Below, one piece after another: positions 15,667 through 22,310 of a stretch of 64,000 bases of DNA (its first letter is position 1; each line of letters begins with the position of its first letter). Under the pieces are notes generated by a model. The model was not told the DNA's origin and ran no database searches. It was given only the letters and a program-made list of their open reading frames with translations. Where the stretch lies: positions 75,346 through 139,345 of the forward strand of contig NZ_JBHRSK010000018.1 in the NCBI RefSeq assembly GCF_042643245.1. The letters run 5' to 3'. This DNA is from Acidimangrovimonas pyrenivorans (lineage in GTDB: Bacteria > Pseudomonadota > Alphaproteobacteria > Rhodobacterales > Rhodobacteraceae). The position numbers and the translations under genes are program-made.

Positions 15667-18120
15667 TCACGCGCTTTGCCACGGGCCGGCCTTGCGCAGC
15701 CGCAGGGCGTTGGTGACGACCAGCACCGAGGAGGCCGCCATCGCCCCCGCCGCCAGCATCGGCGACAGCATCGGCCCGCCGAACGGGGCGAGGATGCCGG
15801 CGGCGACCGGGATCAGCGCGATATTGTAGCCGAAGGCCCAGCCGAGGTTCTGGCGGATGTTGCGCATTGTCCTGCGCGACAGTTCGACCGCCTGGACGAC
15901 GCCGGCGGGGTCGCCCGACATCAGCACCAGGTCGGCGGTCTCGATCGCGACGTCGGTGCCGGTGCCGATGGCAATGCCGGTATCGGCGGTGGCCAGCGCC
16001 GGGGCGTCGTTGATGCCGTCGCCGACGAAGGCGGTGGCGCCATGGTCGCGCATCAGCTCTTCGACGGCGGCAACCTTGCCCTCGGGCAGCACCTCGGCCA
16101 CCACCGTGTCGATGCCCAGCGCGGTGCCGATATGCGCGGCGGTGGCCTTGTTGTCGCCGGTCACCATCGCCGTCTTCAGCCCGAGCCGGTGCAGCGCGGC
16201 GATGGTTTCCTTCGCGCCCGCCTTGATCGGGTCGGCCACGGCGATGGCGGCGGCGATGCGGCCGTCGATGGCGGCGAAGAGCGGGGTCTTGCCATCTTCC
16301 GCCAGCCCCGCCGCGGCGCCGGCCAGAGCGCCCAGTTCGATGCCCTCCTTCGCCATCAGCCGGGCGGCGCCAACCACGACCTTGCGGCCACCGACGATGC
16401 CGGCGACACCATGGCCGGCGGTGACGGTGAACTCCTCGACCGGCGCCGGTTCAATGCCCTCCTCCTCGGCCGCCGCCAGCAGGGCGCGCGCCACCGGGTG
16501 TTCGGATTTCGCCTCGACGGCGGCGACGGCCCCCAGCACGTCGGCGTGGCCGAAGCCCTCGGCCAGTTCGAGGTCGGTCAGGCGCGGATGGCCCTCGGTC
16601 AGCGTCCCGGTCTTGTCGAAGGCGATGACCTGCGCCCCTTCCAGCCGCTGCAGCGCCTCGCCCTTGCGGAACAAGAGCCCGAGCTCGGCGCCGCGCCCCG
16701 TCCCGACCATGATCGAGGTCGGGGTGGCAAGGCCCATGGCGCAGGGGCAGGCGATGATCAGCACCGAGACGCCGGCGACCAGCGCGTGGCTCAGCGCCGG
16801 CGACGGGCCGAAGATCAGCCAGATGAGAACCGTCAGTGCGGCCACCGTCATCACCGCGGGGACGAACCACATCGTCACCTTGTCGACCAGCGCCTGGATC
16901 GGCAGCTTGCCGCCCTGCGCGTCCGAAACCATGCGGATGATCCGCGCCAGCGTCGCGTCCTCGCCCAGCCGCGTGACCCGGAACGACAGCGCCCCGGCGC
17001 CGTTGACCGTGCCGCCGATGACCTCGTCGCCGGGACCCGCCTCGACCGGCTCGGGCTCGCCGGTCAGCATCGAGCGGTCGATCCACGACCGGCCCTCGAC
17101 CACCTCGCCATCGGCCGCCACCCGTTCGCCGGGGCGCAGCTCGATGACGTCGCCGGTCCGCAGCTCGGCGATCGGCAGGTCGATGGTCTGGCCCTGGCGG
17201 ATCACCCGGGCGGTGTCGGGCTGCAACCCGACCAGCCGGGCGATGGCCTCGCCGGCCCGGCCCTTGGCCTTGGCCTCGAGCATCCGGCCGAGCAGGATCA
17301 GGGTGCAGATCACCGCCGCCGCTTCGAAATAGACCGCGGCCGCGCCTTCGGGCAGCAGGCCGGGGGCGAAGGTCGCCACCGTCGAATAGGCCCAGGCGGC
17401 ACTGGCCCCGAGCGCGACCAGGGAGTTCATGTCGGGCGCGCCGCGGAAGAGCATCGGGAAGCCGTGCGACAGGAAGCGGCGGCCGGGGCCCATCAGCAGC
17501 ACCGTGGTGAAGACGAACTGGATCATCCAGCTGACCTGCATGCCGATCGTGTCCTCGATCAGGCTGCGGATGCCGGGCACGAAATGGGCGCCCATCGCCA
17601 GCACGAAGACCGGGGCGGTCAGGTCCACCGACAGCCAGAGCGCCTTGCGCAGCTCCTCGATCTCCTCCTCGCGCCGGGCGGCGCCGGTGTCCGGCGCGCC
17701 GGAGCTCTCGGGCGTGGCCGCGTAGCCCGCCTTGGTCACCACCTGCGCCAGTTCCGACGGGGTGACGGCACCGGCATAGTGATGGACGACGGCGCTGCCG
17801 GTGGCGAGGTTGACCTCGGCCCCGGTAACGCCGGGATAGGCCTTCAGCGCCTTCTCGACCCGGCCGACACAAGAGGCGCAGCTTATGCCCTCGACCTTGA
17901 GCCGGGTATCGGCGGTCTCGACCTCGTATCCCGCCTTGGCGACCGCCTCGGCGACGGCGGCGGCATCGGTGCCGTCGCCAAGATCGGCGCGCAGGGTCTT
18001 CATGGCGAGGTTGACGTTGGCCGCCTCGACGCCCGGCAGGGCGCAGACGGCGCGTTCGACGCGGCCGGCGCAGGAGGCGCAGCTCATGCCGCCGACCTGG
18101 AGAGTGGTGCTCTGGCTCAT
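15667..18120 (-). CDS. copA: Copper-exporting P1B-type ATPase
   Basis: The transporter has 817 residues in the inner membrane and exports Cu(I). It has two N-terminal heavy-metal domains: GMSCASC with Cys14 and Cys17, and GISCASC with Cys81 and Cys84. Next come the membrane helices, the CPC ion motif (IACPCAMGLATP, about residue 457), the phosphorylation site DKTGTLTEG (about residue 500), the GDGINDAPALA hinge and a C-terminal helix pair. An in-frame ATG at 18141 is an alternative start; 18120 gives the usual short leader before the first metal domain. It forms an operon with cueR. Confidence 0.95.
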   Translation of the reverse strand: MSQSTTLQVGGMSCASCAGRVERAVCALPGVEAANVNLAMKTLRADLGDGTDAAAVAEAVAKAGYEVETADTRLKVEGISCASCVGRVEKALKAYPGVTGAEVNLATGSAVVHHYAGAVTPSELAQVVTKAGYAATPESSGAPDTGAARREEEIEELRKALWLSVDLTAPVFVLAMGAHFVPGIRSLIEDTIGMQVSWMIQFVFTTVLLMGPGRRFLSHGFPMLFRGAPDMNSLVALGASAAWAYSTVATFAPGLLPEGAAAVYFEAAAVICTLILLGRMLEAKAKGRAGEAIARLVGLQPDTARVIRQGQTIDLPIAELRTGDVIELRPGERVAADGEVVEGRSWIDRSMLTGEPEPVEAGPGDEVIGGTVNGAGALSFRVTRLGEDATLARIIRMVSDAQGGKLPIQALVDKVTMWFVPAVMTVAALTVLIWLIFGPSPALSHALVAGVSVLIIACPCAMGLATPTSIMVGTGRGAELGLLFRKGEALQRLEGAQVIAFDKTGTLTEGHPRLTDLELAEGFGHADVLGAVAAVEAKSEHPVARALLAAAEEEGIEPAPVEEFTVTAGHGVAGIVGGRKVVVGAARLMAKEGIELGALAGAAAGLAEDGKTPLFAAIDGRIAAAIAVADPIKAGAKETIAALHRLGLKTAMVTGDNKATAAHIGTALGIDTVVAEVLPEGKVAAVEELMRDHGATAFVGDGINDAPALATADTGIAIGTGTDVAIETADLVLMSGDPAGVVQAVELSRRTMRNIRQNLGWAFGYNIALIPVAAGILAPFGGPMLSPMLAAGAMAASSVLVVTNALRLRKAGPWQSA

Positions 18121-18127
18121 GCGATTC

Positions 18128-18164
18128 GTCCAATGTTTCATGGCCCCGGAGGACCGGATTGGAC
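18128..18164 (-). promoter_or_regulatory. Inverted repeat in the copA 5' leader
   Basis: A 7-bp perfect repeat, GTCCAAT (18128–18134) with ATTGGAC (18158–18164), would fold the copA leader, with CCGG-TCCT-CCGG nested inside. It lies between the predicted transcription start and the chosen start codon. It could tune translation or be chance. Confidence 0.35.
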
Positions 18165-18166
18165 TC

Positions 18167-18197
18167 GAGATACTCATTCCAGTCGCTGGAAGGTCAA
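18167..18197 (-). promoter_or_regulatory. CueR-type copA promoter and operator
   Basis: On the minus strand, -35 TTGACC (18197–18192) and -10 TATCTC (18172–18167) are separated by 19 bp, the over-long spacing typical of MerR-family promoters. The spacer contains the dyad TTCCAG-CGA-CTGGAA, close to known CueR boxes. Copper-loaded CueR would untwist this promoter and activate copA–cueR. Confidence 0.9.
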
Positions 18198-18223
18198 GGG
18201 GCATCGCGCCCCTTTGCCAACGC

Positions 18224-19153
18224 CTAGCCCGGCAGGCAGCCCGGCAGGCCGTCGCGGGCGATACTGCTGCGACAATGTTCGGCGAATGCGGCGACAGTGC
18301 GGCGCGCATGCGGGGCCGCGGTCGTCACCAGCCCCAGTTGCAGCGGCCGCAGCCCGCCGCGCAGGGGCACGAAGGCCAGCCGCTTGCCGTCCGGGGCCTG
18401 CTCGGCCCGGGTCCGGGTGTTGATCAGCGAATAGCCGTAGCCGTTGGCGACCAGGCTGCGCAACACCGCCATGTCACGGGTCCGCTCGGCGATCAGCGGC
18501 GGGGTGCCGATCTGGTCGAACAGGGTCAGGAAGTAGTCGGCCGAATAGGGCAGGTCGAGCAGCACCATCGGCTGGCCGCGCAGGTCCTCGGGCACGATCT
18601 CGGGCTTGCCCGCCAGCGGATGCGACGGCGCGACGATCACCCAGGGGTCGAGCGTGGCCAGCGGCTGGAAGGCGATGCCCTCGGGCAGCGGCAGGTCGTA
18701 GGTCAGGCCGATGTCGAGCGCGCCGCGCAGCAGACCTTCGAGGATGTCGGCATGGTCGAGCTCGTATTGCGTCGCCCGCACCGCAGGGTGGGCGGCCTCG
18801 AAGGCGCGGCGCAGGTCGGGCAGCAGCAGCGGCGCGAAGGTCTTGAGGCAGGCGATGGCCAGCGGGCCGGAGACCTCGCCACCGATATCGGCGGCCAGCG
18901 CCCCCAGCCCCTCGGCCCCGGCCAGCACCCGCCGCGCCTCGGCCAGCAATTCGCGCCCCGCCGGGGTCAGCGTCAGGGCGTGGGCGTGGCGGCGGATGAA
19001 GAGCTGGACGCCGAAGGCGGCCTCGAGCTGGGCGATGGCGGCCGAGATCGAGGGCGAGGAGACATTGGCCCGGCGCGCCGCCCGGGCGACTGAGCCGGCC
19101 TCGCCCACGGCGATGAAATACTCCAGCTGGCGCAGGGTGAAACGAAGGGGCAA
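18224..19153 (-). CDS. LysR-family transcriptional regulator
   Basis: This is a regulator of 309 residues. The N-terminal winged helix-turn-helix is LRQLEYFIAVGEAGSVARAA…VSSPSISAAIAQLEAAFGVQ with the usual A-R-R-A pattern. The effector domain (about residues 95–300) includes VLLDLPYSADYFLTLFDQ and the LVANGYGYSLINTR turn. Its effector domain clearly resembles the C-terminal half of the flavin reductase fusion at 22311–23459. Its targets are not evident: copA starts just downstream but has its own promoter, and the divergent neighbour is an ArgE-type gene 360 bp away. Confidence 0.87.
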   Translation of the reverse strand: MPLRFTLRQLEYFIAVGEAGSVARAARRANVSSPSISAAIAQLEAAFGVQLFIRRHAHALTLTPAGRELLAEARRVLAGAEGLGALAADIGGEVSGPLAIACLKTFAPLLLPDLRRAFEAAHPAVRATQYELDHADILEGLLRGALDIGLTYDLPLPEGIAFQPLATLDPWVIVAPSHPLAGKPEIVPEDLRGQPMVLLDLPYSADYFLTLFDQIGTPPLIAERTRDMAVLRSLVANGYGYSLINTRTRAEQAPDGKRLAFVPLRGGLRPLQLGLVTTAAPHARRTVAAFAEHCRSSIARDGLPGCLPG

Positions 19154-19513
19154 GGTGAAGGTCCTGGATCGCGGCGTCGGGCGATTTCACGCAGCGGGCG
19201 CGGGCGTGTCAAGTTGCCGGCCCTTGTTCAGGAATGGGCCGCCTGGGCGGGGCCGGCCGCCGCGGCGCGCGAAGGAGCGAAGGCAGTCGCCAGGTGGGAC
19301 GCGAGACGGGCAGGCGCTGCGCGGCGGCTTCGCCTTGAGTCCGCGCCGCCCGGGCACCGCGCCCGATCTCCGCAAGAGGCCCCCAACAGCGCCCGGCGAC
19401 GAACGGCCCAGGCCGGGAGCGCCGACGCCCAGCCCCCCGCGCCACGCCGCCACCGGGGGTTTCCCCCGCCGCCGATTTGCGGTTTGGTACGGCCAAACCA
19501 CCGGAGACCCCCA
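19154..19513. other. Divergent intergenic region LysR / ArgE-type gene
   Basis: The gap of 360 bp is GC-rich with no plausible gene. Its only distinct element is the dyad GGTTTGG-N5-CCAAACC at 19481–19499 just upstream of the deacetylase start. Open frames in this gap have no ribosome binding site or recognisable product. Confidence 0.5.
19481..19499. promoter_or_regulatory. Dyad GGTTTGG-TACGG-CCAAACC, possible operator
   Basis: A 7-bp perfect inverted repeat lies 15 bases before the ATG at 19514 and just before its GGAGA ribosome binding site. It could bind a repressor or form a leader hairpin near the start. The cognate regulator is unknown; the upstream LysR is one candidate, but the motif is not the usual T-N11-A LysR box. 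Confidence 0.4.
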
Positions 19514-20668
19514 ATGGAGATGCGCGCCATCCTCGACCGCCTGATCGGCTTCGAGACCGTCAGCCCCCAATCCAACATGGCGCTGATGGAGTTCATCCGC
19601 GACACGCTGGCCACGGCGGGCATAGACTCGGTGCTGATCCCCGACGCCTCGGGCAAGAAGGCCAACCTCTACGCCACCGTCGGCCCGCAGGACCGCCCCG
19701 GCGTCATGCTCTCGGGCCATACCGACGTCGTCCCGGTCGAGGGCCAGGCCTGGACCCGGCCGCCCTTCGAGATGACCGAGGCCGACGGCAAGCTCTACGG
19801 TCGCGGCACCACCGACATGAAGGGCTTCGTCGCCTGCGCCATCGCCGCCGCGCTCGATGCCGCCAGGCGCGAACTGACGACGCCGCTGCACCTCGCCTTC
19901 AGCCATGACGAGGAAGTGGGCTGCCTCGGCGTCCGCTCGCTGATCGACATGCTGGACGGCGCGCCGGTGCGGCCGGCGATGTGCATCGTCGGCGAACCGA
20001 CGGCGATGCAGGTGGCGACCGGCCACAAGGGCAAGACCGCCCTGCGCGCCACCTGCACCGGGCGCGAGGGCCATTCCGCGCTCGCCCCGCTGGCGCTGAA
20101 CGCGCTCCATCTCGGCGCCGACTTCCTGAACGCCGTCCGCGCCCTGCAGGCCAGGGTGGCCGAGAGCGGCCGGCGCGACGGCGATTACGACGTGCCCTAC
20201 ACCACGATCCATGTCGGCAAGATGTCGGGCGGGGTGCAGGTCAACATCGTCCCCAACCAATGCGTGCTGGATTTCGAGATCCGGGCGCTGGCCGAGGACG
20301 ACCCGCAGGACCTGATCGCCCAGCTGCGCGCCGCCGCCGAGGAGATCGTCGCCCCGCTGCGCGAGGACTTCCCCGAGGCGGCGATCGAGATCGAGGAGCT
20401 GTGGAGCTATCCCGGCCTCGGCACGCCCTCCGAGGCGCGGGTGGTGAATTTCGTCAAGGGGCTGACCGGCGCCAACGGCACGATCAAGGTCGCCTTCGGC
20501 ACCGAGGGCGGGCTGTTCTCGGACCGGCTCGGCATCCCGACCGTGGTCTGCGGCCCGGGCAGCATGGCCCAGGGCCACAAGCCCGACGAGTTCGTCAGCC
20601 TCGAACAGCTCGACCGCTGCCAGGCGATGATGGCTGCGCTGCTCGACCGCCTCGAATCCGGGCTGTGA
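19514..20668 (+). CDS. argE: Acetylornithine deacetylase-type M20 peptidase
   Basis: This M20-family metallohydrolase has 384 residues. Metal-binding and catalytic segments are VMLSGHTDVVPVEGQ (first His and Asp), GRGTTDMKGFVAC (bridging Asp), SHDEEVGCLG (catalytic Glu-Glu) and VCGPGSMAQGHKPDEF (last His). The dimerisation insert has CTGREGHSALAP. The best family match is ArgE, which releases ornithine from N-acetylornithine; some Rhodobacterales relatives may act on other N-acyl compounds. GGAGA precedes the start by seven bases. It is isolated from other arginine genes. Confidence 0.8.
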   Translation: MEMRAILDRLIGFETVSPQSNMALMEFIRDTLATAGIDSVLIPDASGKKANLYATVGPQDRPGVMLSGHTDVVPVEGQAWTRPPFEMTEADGKLYGRGTTDMKGFVACAIAAALDAARRELTTPLHLAFSHDEEVGCLGVRSLIDMLDGAPVRPAMCIVGEPTAMQVATGHKGKTALRATCTGREGHSALAPLALNALHLGADFLNAVRALQARVAESGRRDGDYDVPYTTIHVGKMSGGVQVNIVPNQCVLDFEIRALAEDDPQDLIAQLRAAAEEIVAPLREDFPEAAIEIEELWSYPGLGTPSEARVVNFVKGLTGANGTIKVAFGTEGGLFSDRLGIPTVVCGPGSMAQGHKPDEFVSLEQLDRCQAMMAALLDRLESGL

Positions 20669-20692
20669 CGCAAAAAACCGCGCGGAAGTCAC

Positions 20693-20708
20693 ATTCAATA
20701 TCTTGAAT
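20693..20708. promoter_or_regulatory. SqrR/BigR-like operator ATTCAA-TATC-TTGAAT
   Basis: This perfect dyad fits ATTC-N8-GAAT, the motif I recall for the persulfide-responsive repressor SqrR of Rhodobacter capsulatus. Its right half (TTGAAT) is also the -35 element of the promoter at 20703–20731, so binding would block RNA polymerase. The downstream gene is a DUF2892 protein, a family linked elsewhere to rhodanese and sulfide metabolism. Confidence 0.6.
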
Positions 20709-20731
20709 TTAACTTCGCGACCCGTTATCTC
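20703..20731 (+). promoter_or_regulatory. Sigma-70-type promoter of the DUF2892 gene
   Basis: -35 TTGAAT (20703–20708), a 17-bp spacer and -10 TATCTC (20726–20731) lie about 55 bases before the start codon. The dyad at 20693–20708 covers the -35 element. Confidence 0.6.
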
Positions 20732-20785
20732 GGTCGTGAAGCGGCGGCGCAGACCGCGCCGCACCCCGGAGTTCTGGAGAGCACA

Positions 20786-20989
20786 ATGTCCCTCGATCGC
20801 GCCGTTCTGGCCTTTGCCGGCCTGATGATCTTCGTCAGCCTTGCGCTCACCCTGTGGGTGTCGCCCTACTGGATGTGGTTCACCGCCTTCATCGCCGCCA
20901 ACCTGATGCAGTCGGCCTTCACCGGCTTCTGCCCGGCCGCGATGATCTTCAAGCTTTTCGGCATCAAGGAAGGCTGTGCCTTCAAGTAA
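20786..20989 (+). CDS. DUF2892 small inner-membrane protein
   Basis: This membrane protein of 67 residues has two helices (about residues 6–24 and 30–48) and the FTGFCPAAMIFKLFGIKEGC end typical of the DUF2892/YgaP C-terminal domain. The conserved CP in GFCP and a second Cys four residues from the end could be redox-active. GGAG lies eight bases upstream of the ATG. A strong promoter with an SqrR-like operator precedes it and a clear terminator follows, so it is a single-gene unit, probably induced by sulfide or related stress (inference). Confidence 0.83.
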   Translation: MSLDRAVLAFAGLMIFVSLALTLWVSPYWMWFTAFIAANLMQSAFTGFCPAAMIFKLFGIKEGCAFK

Positions 20990-21012
20990 GGCCCCCTGCC
21001 CTCCCTGATCAG

Positions 21013-21047
21013 CGCCCGCCGGCCCTCCCTCCGGCGGGCGTTTTTTT
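21013..21047 (+). terminator. Rho-independent terminator after the DUF2892 gene
   Basis: A perfect 10-bp GC stem (21013–21022 with 21031–21040) has an eight-base loop and is followed by seven T residues. It lies 24 bases after the stop codon. Confidence 0.95.
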
Positions 21048-21061
21048 GTCCGCCGCCGGGT

Positions 21062-21736
21062 CTATTCGTCCCCCGGCACGCCGTAGCTCGGCGCCGCCGT
21101 CGGGTCGAGCGCGCGGGTGACGTAATCCTCCATCTGCGGGGCGTAGACCGCCCAGGCGGCCCCCAGCGCGCCGATCGGGTCCTCCTCGGCCCAGTCGATG
21201 CGCAGCTCGGCCAGCGGCCAGTCCTGTTCGCCGACCACCAGCAGCCCGGCCGAATGCACCGGCCCGGCCTCGCCGCCCGCCACCAGCCCCGCCCGCAGCG
21301 CCGCCATCAGCCGGTCGCCCAGCGCGCCCCCGGCGGCCTCGAATCCCGCCACCATCGCCCGCGGCACGCCGGCATCGGCCAGCAGGTTGCCGCCCGCCGC
21401 GCAATCGACGCCCGTCGCCTCGGCCCAGACCCCCAGCGCCCGCGCCCCGGAATGGATCGCGACGCCGCCATGGCGGTCGACCACCAGCACCTGGCGATAG
21501 TCCGGATGCGCCATCTCGCGCGCCAGGATCGCCACCGCCTCCTGCGCCCGCGCCCCCTTCTCCATCAGGTCGAGCGCCAGCGGCCCGAGCCGCGGATCGG
21601 TGACGTTCTGGCTCGCCACCGCCCCGACGCCCGCCCTTGCATGGGCGCAGCGCGCCGCCACGGCGGGGCTGGAGGAGGAAATCACCAGGCCGAAACGGCC
21701 AGTCTCGGGACAACGGGCAACGAGGGAAAAGGTCAT
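21062..21736 (-). CDS. DUF1028 family protein
   Basis: This protein of 224 residues opens with MTFSLVARCPETGRFGLVISSSSPAVAARC, the DUF1028 hallmark of an Ntn-hydrolase-like fold. ASQNVTDPRLGPLALDLM and VDCAAGGNLLADAGV are also typical. The family is uncharacterised and often sits near amino-acid or peptide degradation genes. GGAG precedes ATG 21736 by eight bases. It converges with the DUF2892 gene and is separated from ridA upstream by two facing repeat elements. It may be a downstream member of the oxygenase operon or independent. Confidence 0.8.
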   Translation of the reverse strand: MTFSLVARCPETGRFGLVISSSSPAVAARCAHARAGVGAVASQNVTDPRLGPLALDLMEKGARAQEAVAILAREMAHPDYRQVLVVDRHGGVAIHSGARALGVWAEATGVDCAAGGNLLADAGVPRAMVAGFEAAGGALGDRLMAALRAGLVAGGEAGPVHSAGLLVVGEQDWPLAELRIDWAEEDPIGALGAAWAVYAPQMEDYVTRALDPTAAPSYGVPGDE

Positions 21737-21758
21737 GGGCGGTCTCCTGCGGCAGGCG

Positions 21759-21810
21759 CCGGGGGTTTCACACCCCCGGACCCCCGTGGAGTATTTGGAC
21801 AAAGAAGAAG
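21759..21810 (+). repeat. Hairpin-tail repeat, copy A
   Basis: A hairpin CCGGGGGT-TTCAC-ACCCCCGG (21759–21779) is followed by the tail CCCCCG-TGGAGTATTT…AAAGAAGAAG (21781–21810). It faces copy B, so the two tails also form a long inverted repeat (21787–21843). It lies between ridA and the DUF1028 gene. Confidence 0.75.
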
Positions 21811-21820
21811 ACAGGCTGCA

Positions 21821-21868
21821 TTTCTTCTTTGCGAAAATACTCCGGGGGTCCGGGGGCAGCGCCCCCGG
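21821..21868 (-). repeat. Hairpin-tail repeat, copy B
   Basis: Read on the minus strand, the hairpin CCGGGGGC-GCT-GCCCCCGG (21868–21850) precedes the tail CCCCCGGAGTATTTTCGC-AAAGAAG (21848–21824). The tail is inverted relative to copy A. Confidence 0.75.
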
Positions 21869-21889
21869 CCTTGGTCAAACGGGTCTCGG

Positions 21890-22303
21890 TCAGTCGGGGA
21901 TCACCGCGGTGGCGTCGATCTCGACCAGCCAGTTCGGCCGGGCCAGGGCGGTGACGGTGACGCCGGTCGAGACCGGGTGCACCCCTTTGATGTATTCGCC
22001 CATCACCCGGTAGACCGCCTCGCGGTGGCGGATGTCGGTCAGGTAGACGACCACCTTGCACAGGTGCTCCATCCTGCCGCCCGCCTCCTCGATCAGCTGG
22101 CGGATGTTCTGCATCACCTTGTGGGTCTGTTCGGCCGGATCGGCGCTGACGATGTCCTCGGAGCTGTCGAGGTCCTGCGGGCACTGGCCGCGCAGGAAGA
22201 CCATCGTGCCGCGGGCGACCACGGCCTGGGCGAGATCGTTGTCGAGCTTCTGCTCAGGATATGTGTCGCGGGTGTTGAACGGGCGGATGCGGGTATGGGC
22301 CAT
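21890..22303 (-). CDS. RidA (YjgF/YER057c/UK114) family protein
   Basis: This protein of 137 residues has the trimeric chorismate-mutase-like fold. Recognisable parts are VFLRGQCPQDLDS, KVMQNIRQLIEEAGG, LCKVVVYLTDIRHREAVYRVMGEY and the end ALARPNWLVEIDATAVIPD with the substrate-binding Glu. RidA proteins hydrolyse reactive enamines or imines, and some relatives are aminomuconate-type deaminases. It lies seven bases after the flavin reductase fusion on the same strand. That suggests a nitrogen-containing intermediate in the pathway of this oxygenase cluster, which is inference. Confidence 0.87.
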   Translation of the reverse strand: MAHTRIRPFNTRDTYPEQKLDNDLAQAVVARGTMVFLRGQCPQDLDSSEDIVSADPAEQTHKVMQNIRQLIEEAGGRMEHLCKVVVYLTDIRHREAVYRVMGEYIKGVHPVSTGVTVTALARPNWLVEIDATAVIPD

Positions 22304-22310
22304 GGTTTCC

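Noticed and set aside
21781..21848. Facing AGAAGAAG tails read as a bidirectional terminator
   Set aside because: Both flanking genes run on the same strand, so a bidirectional terminator is not needed there. The same tail occurs singly elsewhere, so a repeat family is the better description.
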